From assembly GCA_963277665.1 (NCBI GenBank), contig OY728131.1, positions 1,391,990,688 through 1,392,054,687 of the forward strand: DNA of 64,000 nt. The letters run 5' to 3'. A program made the translations under genes and the position numbers. Shown here in pieces: positions 24,290 through 36,605 of this stretch. This stretch comes from Viscum album. Taxonomy: Eukaryota > Streptophyta > Magnoliopsida > Santalales > Viscaceae. The notes under the pieces are model-generated. The model was not told where the DNA came from. It did not search any database and saw only the letters and a program-made list of their open reading frames with translations. Position 1 is the stretch's first letter, and each line of letters starts with the position of its first letter.

Positions 24290-24480
24290 TTCAAAAATAT
24301 TGAGAGGTATCACTATCTATCAACATTATTTGAGCTATATCTACCATGTTTCTATTCTCCCATTTAGTCACACTATTTTTTTGGTGTATGTTGCACAATG
24401 ATAATTAATAATTATAATATTTTTAATATAATCGTAAAAAATTATCTGAGTACTCAACATCATTATCTTATTAATATTTC
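24290..24480 (-). pseudogene. copia integrase core relic
   Basis: Minus strand reads DNDVEYSDNFLRLY, then after stops KNSVTKWENRNMVDIAQIML and a YF block. This is the copia integrase signature (SDNGxEF … TPQQNGVxERKNRTLxxMARxML … YFWAEA). The second catalytic Asp is present. The catalytic Glu of VERKNR is replaced by Lys (GAA to AAA). The enzyme would insert copia cDNA. Its order relative to gag at 27 kb confirms minus orientation. Confidence 0.65.
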
Positions 24481-26779
24481 ATTAGGGAGTAACAATGATA
24501 TTTTTCATCATTTCTCTTAATATAGGTGAACAAATTTTGGTCATTTTATTTATGTATAATAATCATAATGCATGTAATGTTATTAAAATAATCAATAAAT
24601 TAGAAGATTTATTTATCAATTTTTTTTATTTATTTCTCATAATCCCTTTGATATAATAATATATCATCTCCAATGGAAGAGATATGTTAATAACAACCCT
24701 TTTGTGAAATGAATTAGTAACATTCCACTTTGATTATCCACTTAAAATATAATCATTTTCACTCATAATATTAGGAACATAATTATAACTTTCAATTTGG
24801 TTAATTCCTCCCATATTTTTTCCTTTATGGATAATCCTTCAATGCCAAAGTTCATTTTATACTTTAATTCTGAAATAGAATGTGTTATGTGCATGTCAAA
24901 CATTAAATAAGTAACCATTTGTTTATTTTATTATTATCACAAAAACATTCATATTCATTAATTATGACGAAGAATGTATATTTACTAAAAATAACCTCTC
25001 TTATTTCATAATAAATTTGAGAAACTCTTAAAAAATGTTGTTTCCTAACATCAACATAAAGGGTGTCCAACTACATTTATCTTTCTTTTCCAAATATAGA
25101 CTAACCCAACCATCTTATTTAGAGTAAAACATGAATTCTGGTGCTCATATATCAGTTTTTACATTATTAAACATTATTAAAAAACTTCATGTCTCATATC
25201 ATGTGGAAATAAAACCCATTATCCAATATTCATGGGAACTCATTCATTGATTCTTTAACTGAAACTTCTAGAACACGAGGATTTTCATTAACTTTTCTCA
25301 CTCTCTCTACTAAGATTTATTTTCCTTTACAAATTATATCATGGTGGTACATCATTTATCATTTTTACTGATTTCATCACATATTTCATAAAATTATTCC
25401 AATTGTTGAAATCAATTTTCATCCTTTAATCAAAAATTGCCATATTGTTTCTAATTCTACCTTATATGATTGGGATGACTCACCTCATGTATTATCTCCC
25501 AAGATATCTAGAATAACTATGATAATTTTATTTAAAATAATATAACATGGAAATATGAAACATCCACCTCATTATCCATAGTATCCATAAAAACAACATT
25601 TTCTTTTGAAACAAGATTTTCTTATGAACATTTTCTATGAATTTCTTCTTTTTACAATCAATCACGAAATCTTTTTGAAAGAAAAATTTTAATGATTTAG
25701 TAACTTATACATATTTAAAATATGTTTACTTTATATATATATTAGACACTAGTAATATTTTTATTTGAGTCAAATTTAAAATAACGAAAATTAAGAGATT
25801 TTTTAATGTCTTTAAAATTGGCCTAAAATTTGATTTTTTGGCATGCTTCATCTTATCGGACTCTTAATCAACCATTTCAATATTAATAAATATTGGGAAT
25901 ATTGTTATTGTTTATATTCATTTACTTCATAATTCTATAAAAATTCTCTATCTTCTTGATAATTTTTTGAAACATGCCTCTACATAGTTTCAATTATTCT
26001 TTTAAATTGACCAGTTCTAGTAGAATATGATCATAATACATCTCCAAAAAATTATAATTATCTTCCATACTGATACTCAAGGTATTCACATAAGCATTAA
26101 ATCCTTTTATTATTAACAACTTTCAATAGGGTAGATTTTCTTTTTCATGGGATAATTCCATAATATTAGTAGATTAATCATGTATCTTTAACAAATTTTT
26201 CTCCTTTTCATGATTTGAAATTTTTGGAAAATATTATATCTATCATCAGCATGCAATCCATTTTAGGTTAATCATCTTCACCTTTATAATTTCATCTTCC
26301 ATCACTAGTTATATGTTTATCATTATCTTTGACAATAGAAATATTTTTATGAATATCATCATTATTATAAAACTCTTCATCCCAATAACTGCTTCAACCT
26401 TTCACTAATTTAGATTTAAAAATTCTATCTTTAAAAAAATAATACCCCATATAAGAGAATTATTAACATCATTAATTCTTCATTAAGGATATTATAGATT
26501 ATTCATATTCTTCTTCATTGGCGTTATCTTCTTTTTGTTTTGAATACTTTTATTCAAAATTTACAACAGTCCCAGAATTGATGAATTTAAGTAGTAGATT
26601 AAATTTAAACATACCCTATAATATTTTAAAAATTTTATTGATTAGTGAAATAATTTTATCAATCTTAAAATCCAAATATAAATATTAATTTGATGAGCTA
26701 GCATCATCATATTCAAAAATAATCTTCTTAATTTTCGTAGGTTTTTAGGAGTTATGGAAATATCATTTTAATTCTTCCC
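24481..26779 (-). other. copia gag-end to integrase interval, not readable
   Basis: Expected to contain zinc knuckle, protease, and the integrase zinc domain. Only scattered suggestions remain (no intact CCHC or DSG seen). No other gene is visible. Confidence 0.35.
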
Positions 26780-27365
26780 ATTTTTTATGGAAAAAAATAT
26801 TTCTTAATTTTATATCATATAAAAATTTTATGTGACTCAAAAAAATTGATATAATTTGGATCATTTTCTTCCAATGTGTATTCATTCGCATCAAACTTCA
26901 TTGGTATAATATATAATATATTTTTAAGAAAAAATGATTCTTATAAATTATATCTATATACTATGACCATTATTATAACATCATTAATCCTTGTAAAGAA
27001 TAATTAAAAATGAATCATCATTCTTATAGATATATTCATTTTTTGACCATTAAAATTGAATCTTTTTTCACATCACTTTGTTTTTCCCTCTTGGATATTC
27101 TCTAGTTTATCCCAAATATCTTTAGTGGTTTTGATTCCTTCTTATTTTAGAAACCCACTATCATAAAAATAATAAAAAATAAATTTTCTAGAATGACCTT
27201 CATTTTGAATAAATCTATTTTATACCATGGTTTTAAAATCACATTTATCATGTGGGAGAAATACATCACTTGAAATTTCAAAAACATCATAAATGAAATA
27301 ATTAAAATATGGAAATATCACGTCCTCCCATATATGGAATAAAATACCATCAAATATTGTGATAC
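26780..27365 (-). pseudogene. copia gag relic (UBN2-type)
   Basis: Minus strand from 27,363: ITIFDGILFHIWEDV (family PxFDGTNYxxWKxxM), then TTKDIWDKLENIQEGKTK (family TAKEIWDKLEVTHEG), FFTRINDVI (family RFTxIVNxL), and ESFFLKNILYIIPMKFDA plus LEEN…FFESHK (family VRKILRSLPxKFxxKVTAIEExxDL…LxSLxxxE). Order and spacing are those of Ty1/copia gag, which forms the particle. Stops and frame changes throughout. No start codon can be assigned. It lies just downstream (leftward) of the PBS, as expected. Confidence 0.75.
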
Positions 27366-27483
27366 AATTTTTATTCAATGAATTTTAAAAATTCATATAT
27401 TACAAAAAAATTATAGATGATATTTAACTAAATAGAAACATAAAAACATAAAAAAAATTGAAAAAACAATAGAAGGTATCTTC

Positions 27484-27495
27484 AATAGGATACTA
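27484..27495 (-). other. copia primer-binding site
   Basis: Plus strand aataggatacta corresponds to gctctgatacca, the initiator-Met tRNA 3'-end sequence, with changes in the first half. It sits directly left of the LTR start TGTTGAGTC. Confidence 0.5.
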
Positions 27496-27497
27496 GT

Positions 27498-29652
27498 TGT
27501 TGAGTCGTTAGATCAATGTAATCCCTAAGAGGGTTTTGAATCTATGATTTATTGATTTTATGTTTTTACATTAAAATAAATTTTAACCACTTGTTATTGT
27601 TAACTGATTCATGGTCTTACCATACTCAAGAACACATATACAAAGCATAAAATTTCTAAAAGGTTTTTAACTTAATGTATATACTTCATCCCTATAATCA
27701 CCAGGTAAAATCGATGATCCCATGATCCAATAGTAAAACCTTATGATCCACTATGAGTAGGGAAAATATTGGTATCCAATATTATAAGTCTCCAAACTAT
27801 ATGTGTGCATCCCACACAATTAAAATTATATCAAATGAAAAAATTAATAATGGTTCTTCAACAAATGAATGTTATTATTTTTTAAGAGTAAAAATATATC
27901 TGTTATCTTATATTTTTTACAATAAAAAGACTTTCCTAAAATTTTCATGTGCATCACCACATGAATACACTTAAAGGGAGGATTGTATCCCCATCACATA
28001 AAGTGTTCTTAAAAATATGTATATAGTATTTATGACTTCTTTTTTCCTCTATATCTATCTCAACTATGTACATCACCACTATCTCACATAATATATTGTT
28101 TATAGTTTACACTAAACCACCATATCGTTATTTAATGAATATTTATTCACAAGATATCATATCAATAATATTCCACCATTCTGTTCTTTAATTCTGGTTT
28201 CCCACCAATAACAATATAGTTAAAGATATTAAAATTTTAATTCTATTTATGACTAAAATTTCTATCTTCAAAACTCCCATTACTCCTCCACACAACTGAT
28301 ATAATAACACTATATATTAACATTAACTTAATATTTGTATTCTTCCTCATCTCTTCATGAAACTTCACATGCATTTACACTACATATACATTTATTAACT
28401 AATTTCAATTTTGGTATAATTTATTTATGATGTAGAATCTCCATGAAAATACTTCATCAAAAATCCTATTAATTTTTCCTGAATCATGATAGAGTTCATC
28501 ATGAAAAATAATTTCATTTTTTATTAGATAAATTTACATATATTTAATTAACATTATTTATAATAAAATAATTGTGAAAACAATAAGTTTTTTATCATTA
28601 AAAAAATCAAAAAATATCCAATTCATAAATAATTTCATATATCAGAATCATTGATTTATTAATATAAAGTACATTTGAATAGAAGAATAATTATTTTCCT
28701 ACAAAGTATTACAATCATAAATATTATGCTACAAATTAAAAATTTATACTATTATTGGAGAATTTTGATCATGAGTTTTGGGATCAAAGCTTCAACCAAA
28801 AAAAATCCCAACATTATGGTAACACCCTATTTAACACTTTCTAACTGAAATATTTTATCAATAAACACCTTCAAGAAATCAACCCTCAAAAGGTGTAACT
28901 AGGGAAACACCATGGTGTAGTAAATCATCATCATTTTTAATAAAAAAATAACTCATTAAAAATTCTCATGGAAGGATCAATAATGTGTATGATTCACCAT
29001 TTTTTTCCAATATATTTATAACCCTTAAATAGATCTTAAATAAAATTTATAAAGAGGGTATGATGTTTTATTTACATTAATGAATATGTTGGAGTACCTT
29101 TATGTAGTACATAATTGGTTTCCTAACATTTCATATGAATCAAATTTACTTAATGCATCCCCATGAATACCTTTATATAGAGGTATAATATTTGAATTAC
29201 CTATATATTTTATAATAAAAATATGAATTACCTCCACATATAGTCCAGTACCTTTAACTACGACCTATATTTCAGTTTTTCCTTTACACAGAAGTGTAAA
29301 ATCTAATAAATAACTTTATGTAGTGCTTCATCAGTACCCTTACATAGGTCACTAAAAATGTCTCATATCATTACATAAACTGGTTAATTACCATTACACA
29401 TATCATCTTGTTTTGTATACCTTTATGTGGATTCCAAAATACAACTCAAATCAATTCTATAACTTCTTTGCAACATTAAAACTTCACCTATGACCCTAAA
29501 AACACTCTAAAACATCAAAGAGTACATCAATTGAAACGAATCACCTTGAAACACCTATGTTTGAGTATTATATATTTATGTTTAGCAAAATACAACATTC
29601 CAAGTATATCCATAACACCATTTCTTCACATATTCTTCAATCATTAGAACAA
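27498..29652 (-). repeat. copia 5' LTR
   Basis: Continuous partner of the split left LTR. Starts on + with TGTTGAG, the usual copia terminus. The right end, near gaacaac at about 29,645-29,653, is placed by alignment with ttaggctca at 22,473-22,481. The 73-codon open frame inside (27,753-27,974) is incidental. Confidence 0.6.
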
Positions 29653-29659
29653 CTAAAAT

Positions 29660-31884
29660 TTTCTCAAATTTCTACTTTATTATATTGGTGATATCTCTAT
29701 CAATTATTACTGGTATCATGGCCTATCGAGTGATTTATAAATGGAATGTAAATATTTTTTAAATACAAATAGTTTCATTATGCATTTATTTGATTTTATT
29801 TTTTCATCATTGGATTTGTTGATCTTCTTTGGTTTGGAAAAATTACTTCATCTTTAATGTCTAAAGATGAATAAATCATCTTATTCTTGTTTGGACAATT
29901 GTTTAATATTATTTATTTTTTCTTGAGATTCTATTTTTAATTCATTACTACTTTTATGTATTTTTCAATTAATTTTCATATTTAACCATAGAGTTTTGTA
30001 TGGAATGGACGTTCAATCTAGTGAAAAGAAGTGATGATTAGATGATTTAATTTGACTAAATTGATTAATTATCACATGATCATCTCATACTGATATGAGT
30101 TTTAGGAATAAATTTAATTTATATTTATATTTATATTTAATTTATTTTTATCCATACTATTATGATTTTAAGGGCTTTAGGGGATAGAAAAATAAAGGAG
30201 GAGAGGATAGAGATAGTTTTTTTTCAAAATATGTATAAAATACCATTGTGTGCCCAGTGGTAAATTAATAAATACTTTATAGAAGTCTATTTATATAGGT
30301 GAAACTAGTAAAAATAGAGGATTTGAGGTCATGGATTTAATATTGATTTCCAAGAAACCGATGTTTATGTGATTCTGCAATCTCCTAATAATTTTTTATA
30401 AAACTGAAATTGAATATTATTAAGATACATTTTAACATTGAATATTAATAAATATGATATTATTGTTTTTTTTTTAATAGGAACCCCAAAACACTCATTT
30501 TTTGTTCAAATCCCTCATCCCCTCAACCTTCGATGGAACTGGACAATACCGTATAAACCTGAACAATAATTAATTTTACCTTTTAATTGATTTTAATAAT
30601 CATATACCATTTATTATTCTAAAAAATACATCCTTCATTATTATTTTTTGATTTCCAACATTATCAAATCCATGAAAACTCTAATTCCACCGTCCTATGA
30701 CCATAGTTCAAGGTTTTCGTATGTTCCTTTTTATACTTCATTTTTTCAAATGTCTCTCTTCACTCCTGTAGCATTCGTACAATTTACATTTCCTTCGAGT
30801 AAGTGTATCATAAATCTAGACCAATTCATTCTTATAAGACTCTAATTTTATTATGTTATTTTTTTTATTTTTTACGATATATAAATTATATGCTTGTTAT
30901 AATTTTGATTTGTATTTTGATTTGTTTTTATGTATTTTATTATCAGTTATAAATTATTATTTTTTAAAATTGTTTAATGCCATAAATGTTTTATGATAAT
31001 AAATTTTTGGTCACTATAATTAGTTTTTTGGATGTAAATATTTTTATTTAATATTGTCTGTATTCATAAATTATTTATCATTATAATTTTTTAGTGGCCG
31101 AAATCATTTTTTATTATATTTTTTATTTACTAATTAATGTTATAATTTTGAGGACATTTGATAAATTTTAATTATTATAACTTGTATCTCATTTTATTTA
31201 ATTAATTCTAAATAGTTTTTAAAAAATTTTGCTTGTTTATGTTATATGTTGTTATATGTGTTTAAATCATTCACTCCGATATTATAGAATTCTCCCTATT
31301 TTAGTCACCTTAAAAAGAGTTCAATGAAATTTATGATCTAACACTACCAAAGTGTTTGCAAGTTATTCTTTTATTTTTTGAATATTAATTAATTATCTAT
31401 TATTTATAAATTTCATTCATCCAATCATTTGTTTGTATATATTTTATTGTCAATTATCATTTTATTTTCTAGAAAACATAATGTTCTATGTTTTTTTAGA
31501 TTGTATGTTTATTATGACTATAATTTTTTTTGGTTCTAACATTATATTTTTATAAATTGTTGTATTTATAAATTTTTTATAATAATAATATATTTGTGGT
31601 TGAAATCATGTTTTCCTTGTTCATTTTACTATATGATACTTTTTTTATTTAAAATTACATTTGATTGATTTTAATTTTCATAACATCTTTTACATTTTTA
31701 AATTATTGTTTTGATATATATTATTTGTTGAAAATTTATGTATTTTTATGTTATTCTATTTATATACAATGTTATTTTGAAATATTATTTCCATACATAT
31801 TTTTTAAATTTTTTATATATACTAATTTATTATTCTATTATATTGTGATTTTTTATGTAATTAATGGATCATATTTCCATAAAT
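29660..31884. other. gene-free stretch between the copia LTR and the TNP2 relic
   Basis: AT-rich. A 65-codon frame at 30,648-30,845 in a slightly GC-richer patch matches nothing I know. Likely includes the 5' untranslated and terminal part of the CACTA element. cactaccaaag at 31,342 has a CACTA-like start but no matching inverted copy was found. Confidence 0.4.
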
Positions 31885-34038
31885 GAATGAAGAACTACCA
31901 ATGAATATGAGAAAGGTGAAGATAATTTCATCAAATTTCCATAACGAAATATTGAAAAAAAAAATGTGATTTTCTATTCATACCAGAATTTTTTTAATAT
32001 GATTAACTGAGGGTATAGAGAAATAAAATGCCATCTAATTTTCTTTATTTTCAATCATAATTATACATGAAATATCTTTCTTGGTAATGTAACAATCAAG
32101 TAAAGATCTAATAACAATGAGGATGTTTGAAATTGGATAGAAGATCATCCTAAAGACTTAATTTATGAGGTAGGTATTAAAACCATTAAATTCAATTATC
32201 AAACAATTATATAGTGACGCAGAAAAACCAATATTTTCCGATTGCAATAAATTTAGAGTTATATCAATATATTTATAATTATTTTACTTGAAAGAAAGTC
32301 ATAGGTTGGAGTGATAATAGTTCCAATGAATTTCATTAAATTTTAAAAGTGATACTTCTATAAGGAAAATGTCTTCCTGATTCCAAATATAAGACCAAAA
32401 AATGTTATATCCAAATGGTTTGGGGAATAAATAGATATATAAATTCCCTACCAGCTATTTGTTGTATAAGAATGAATATTATATATTATTAAAATTTAAA
32501 AAATATAAGATATCATGAAATAAATTTGATTACAAATCCAACCATAATTCATTTTTAAGAACAGGAACCAATCTATTATCTTCCAATAATTCTTTATTTG
32601 AAACATTTATTTATCAATAACAATTCTATAAATAAGGTAATATGGTAAACAAATTAGAAAATATTTTATAGAATCTTATTAAAATCTTCTAATTCCCCAT
32701 AATGTAAAATATTTTATAATAACTTTTTGGATTCTGGATATTAAGTTAGAAATCAAAGAATGGGTTTAAAAAATCATGTAACGAATTCATATTGGAGTCC
32801 TAGTAGATAACATATTTTGTATCCTATTTTTTGGTTGTCTATAAATTTTCCCCACGCATATTTATGAAGAGGAAATATTTGATGATAATAATGATGAATA
32901 ATAGACTCAAACACCATGAAAATGATATTAATGTTTTTATATCACTATTTGTCAATGATTTAAAATTTCTTTAGAAGATAGGTGTTATAGTATTTGATGT
33001 ATAGAATAAAGGGTATATTATTTTGTGTGTTATTATAATGATCACTATAAAAAAAATCTACATATGAAAAAATAATCTTCATATAATGTTAGTGGACATA
33101 ATTCTCATCCAATTTGCGAAGAGGGTACTTAATATGATAAATTTTATAATGGAATAAAAATAGGGTATATGGTAAATTGGATATTTTTTTGAATGGATCA
33201 TCCTTATCAAATATTAAATAAGGAATTTAAAAGATTACAATAATAGGATTCTTCACTAAAACCATTGTTGCATAAGAATATTACAACAAGGTGAAAAACA
33301 GCATTGCAACATTTAGAATAAATTTATGTTCTGGTAAATAACCAAATACATGGAAGAAATGGTCTATATTATTTTAGATAAATTAGTTAATATTTATGGA
33401 CATAAAAATTAACATTAAAATTATGAATTTTGAGAAAAAAAATTCTGACAATCTAATCGGAACATTTATAGACATAAAGGGAAATTAAACATATAGATTG
33501 AAAGAAATTCTTGTATTAAGAACAATGATAATACAGTTCGAGTTATATCCCACAATGAATGGAATTAAAAAATATTTTCCACTATCATGAATCACATGAG
33601 TAAAGAGTTAGAATATACATTTTTATCAATTATTATATTGTATTAATGAACCTATTGCATTTTTTTCAAGTGTGAAATACTTGATATCATGGATGGATCT
33701 AAATTTAATTTTTATAAAATATCATTATTTTCTAGAATTGATATTTTTGTTTCTGCTAGTCTAATTGCATGGAATATTATTCATATTAGTTATAAAGTCT
33801 ATAACAATGTTTTGTTTCTTTTTCCAATAAATTAATAATAAATTCATATATCCATATCTATAATGTGTGTTAGAGAATAAATTTTTCCTCATACATTGTC
33901 AACTTGAAGTGTATTTTACCTCATTTTTTATATAATTTTACACATATTGATTTATTTAGTATGAGATATAAGAATAAGTTTGACTGTTTATTTACATTAT
34001 ATTTTTCCTTTTGAATGCTATGTATATTTTTAAGGTAT
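31885..34038 (+). pseudogene. En/Spm (CACTA) TNP2 transposase relic, N-terminal two thirds
   Basis: A chain of TNP2-specific blocks, in order: CHLIFFIFNHNYT; DAEKPIFSDCNKF; WSDNSSNEF…CLPDSKYKTKK; VRNQRMGL…YWSP; NDINVFISLFVNDLKFL then VIVFDV (32,921-33,010); NVSGHNSHPICEEGT and HPYQILNKEFKRLQ; NLIGTFIDIKGN; then SWMDLNLI, ITMFCFFFQ, CQLEVYF, DIRISLTVYLHYIFPFE and a last ILKGY-like stretch at 34,022-34,038. TNP2 is the DDE transposase that cuts and pastes CACTA elements in the nucleus. Stops, frameshifts and loss of the expected DGFNPFG block show it is dead. The reading stops exactly where E3 begins and resumes at 52,737. Confidence 0.88.
34034..34038. repeat. possible E3 target-site duplication, left (ggtat)
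   Basis: ggtat left of E3 versus tatat at 52,737-52,741 on the right, 3 of 5 matching. Both fall at the same TNP2 codon region, so this is a plausible decayed TSD. Confidence 0.35.
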
Positions 34039-36579
34039 TTTTTCCCGAACAAGTCTAGGTTGACCTTGAACCTGTCACCCAATCTGATCTATGGCAAGGC
34101 CTGAGAGGCGTTGTTGATCCTCCTGTGGTGGTAGCAAGATCCAAGGGAATCATAAGAGTGACAATGGGAATGGTTTCAAAAAATAAAAATATTTAAAAGT
34201 ATATAAATAATAAATTATCAAACCAAAATAAATATGGTTTCTAAATATTGAATCATTTAAACTACAATAAAAAATCAAACAAACAAAATAAACAGGTCTA
34301 CATAAGAAAAATAAAACTGAACCTTACAATTGTGACATCTCTATGTGGCCCCAAGGGTTACTCTCCAATCCATAACCAACCATCACTGAGGTCATTGAAC
34401 CCTTGCTGGAACCTGTAGAATAACATAAAAGCAAGAAAAAACTATAGGTGTGTATATTAAATCTCAGTATGTAGTCCCAAATAAAGACATTCCCAATTAA
34501 TATCCTTTAAATAAAGAAACATTGATTTCATATTTCAAATACATTATATAAATATACATTTTTTCAGACTTTTCAATTAACATAATGAAAATCACAACTC
34601 AATTCCCTCAATGTTATAAAACATTCTTTATTTCATGGGGGACAGTTATGTTCACATGAAAATGGGAAAAAGGAAACCAAATAGGAAATGTTTATTTTTC
34701 ATCAAAAAGTGAAATGGGGGAAAATAGTTTTTCTTTAGAAACTAATTTATTGAATCAAATTTAACAAAAACCACTCATTCACAATTTACCAAGAAGATTT
34801 CATGACCAAGAACATGTAATATAGTCTCATAGCAAGGACAATGGGATAACAATACTAATGTCAGAGAAACAGGAGAAAACCTAGGAACGTACAGGAGAAC
34901 CAGAACATACTATACATGTGACTCATCTCGAAGGAATTCCCCTATTGATGAAGTCATAACACCCAAACGCCTGATCATCTACCTACCTTCCCTTACCTAG
35001 GGGACCAATCCAATGGTAATGATAACAAAATAACTCATGTTATGGCCCACTATCCATTCCAATAACCAAGAATTGTAAAAAAAATTCTCACACTTCATCT
35101 TTGATATGATAAGTTCACATGTCATTTTCACATAGGGGTGTTCCAAACAAATCCAAACAACAAGAAATACATACATTTTATTATATAAGTCACAAAATTT
35201 GGCACCACCCAAACCTCCTCAAGGAGTAGTCTCTTTCAATAAAATAATTATCACACAAGTGGATTCCAAAACCATGTACATTCCCACCTCTTTAACAACC
35301 AAAATATAATGTGACTTAATCCATGAATGTTTTTCCAATAAAACCATTTCAAAATTTCTAATCAGGCATCAAAACAGTTTCACTTATAAATTTTTTTATT
35401 AATAACCATTCACAAGACATTTTCAAAACCAAAATCCACTTATGGATCCATTTTTATCCCCAAAAAACATCATTTCACTTCTAAAATATGTTTATAAGAG
35501 CCGATTAGGCATTTCATGCAGCACCTGATGTGAAAAAAACCATACCAACCATATCAAATAATTAAAACCATGTATAAATCACCTCATTTCATAATAAAAA
35601 ATTATTATAAAAATGATATATAACTATTTAACCACTTTTTACGTTGATAAACTCATGAAAGTATTTTAATATTAAATTTAAATGATTAATACAAAGGTAT
35701 CCTACTTTGACTCATTTCCAGTTCAACAACCCCCAACTGAAATGATTCCATAGTGGTTCCGGGAGGCAAGAAAATCCCCAAGCAACACTAAGAAAGAAAA
35801 CCCACAAAATTCCCACCACCCTAGGCATGAAATTGTCCAAAAAATTCCTCTAGGGTCATATAAGAAGAAGAAAAGGGAAGAAAATAAAATTAGGAGAAGA
35901 AGGACACCCTAACCTTTCGATCCGTGTGAAGAATCACATTGAGATAACCTTCAATCCCACTTTTAGGGGTGTAGAGGTTCCAAAAACCACCATGGGAGGC
36001 ATCTAGGGTTGAGGAGTTCGAATGGGGGACCAAGGGGAGAAACACCAATTAAGAAGAATGGGAAACCCCGAAAATACCATTTCTTGAGTGGGTCACATGG
36101 TTAGCTCGCACAGTTTAATAAATAGTTCCCAACCCGCGCAATTACCCACTTTTTAAAGCTAAATGGACTGCACATTTTGGCTGTAAGGTTAGCTAAACTG
36201 TGTGAAAACCATGTGAACCCCTACACACTTACTTCATTGTTAAACAAACCTTGTGGCCTTGAAAAAGTCCCAAAAAATAACCCTTTTCACTTTAGAACAC
36301 GTCTAACTCAAGGGGATAAATAATCCAACTGTCATACCCCATATAAGTTTCAACTAAGAGTGTCACAACCCCATTTTCCTAGACACCTCCACCTCATACA
36401 TTCCCTATTTAATGGAAATGTCTAAATTCACCCAAAACATCTGAGACTGGATGTTTAAAACTGAAACACCTAAGACAAAAAATTTAAAACGGATCATCCA
36501 GAACCTAAGAGAAAAACAAGAGCCAAAATTAATTTCAAAACAATGGATTCAATTTATATTCTGAGTGTGAAAATTCTCA
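34039..36579 (-). repeat. E3 3' LTR
   Basis: Shares ordered blocks with 50,196-52,736: tctagg…gatct(a/g)tgg…aaggcc, ccaagggaatc, tccaatccataaccaac, cacatggttagctcgca and tttaatggaaatgtc. Between about 36,090 and 36,230 it holds several short inverted motifs built on cacatggtt / aaccatgtg and gcacagttt / aaactgtgtg. Termini are approximate (within ~12 bp). Confidence 0.7.
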
Positions 36580-36590
36580 AAAAAAATTAT

Positions 36591-36605
36591 GCTTTCTTCC
36601 CCCAT
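36591..36605 (-). other. E3 polypurine tract
   Basis: Minus strand ATGGGGGAAGAAAGC lies about 11 bp inside the 3' LTR, the right place and composition for the plus-strand primer. Confidence 0.55.

Larger units (their letters stand above)
9131..29652 (-). mobile_element. Ty1/copia LTR retrotransposon (minus strand), interrupted by gypsy element E1
   Basis: Two long direct repeats bound a region with copia gag and integrase relics on the minus strand. The right (5') LTR is continuous at 27,498-29,652. The left (3') LTR is split into 9,131-10,558 and 21,909-22,481 by E1. Equivalence is shown by shared blocks in the same order: ctaagagg…gaat near the start, a ggtaaaa…ccaa(c)tagtaaaacc…ccactat block, and gggtatgat…gagtacc…ttcctac near the end. 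A PBS complementary to initiator-Met tRNA sits inside the right LTR and a polypurine-like tract inside the left. Flanks taaat (9,126-9,130) and taaaa (about 29,654-29,658) may be a degraded TSD. Pol is almost unreadable, so this is one of the older elements here. Confidence 0.7.

Noticed and set aside
30648..30845. 65-codon frame as a small host gene
   Set aside because: No domain, no upstream promoter context beyond AT-richness, and it lies between two transposon relics.
31342..31352. cactaccaaag as the 5' terminus of the CACTA element
   Set aside because: It sits plausibly upstream of TNP2, but a lone 11-bp match with no inverted partner or 3-bp TSD is not enough.
34997..35212. 71-codon minus frame in the E3 LTR
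   Set aside because: Inside an LTR and not open at the equivalent place in the sister LTR.
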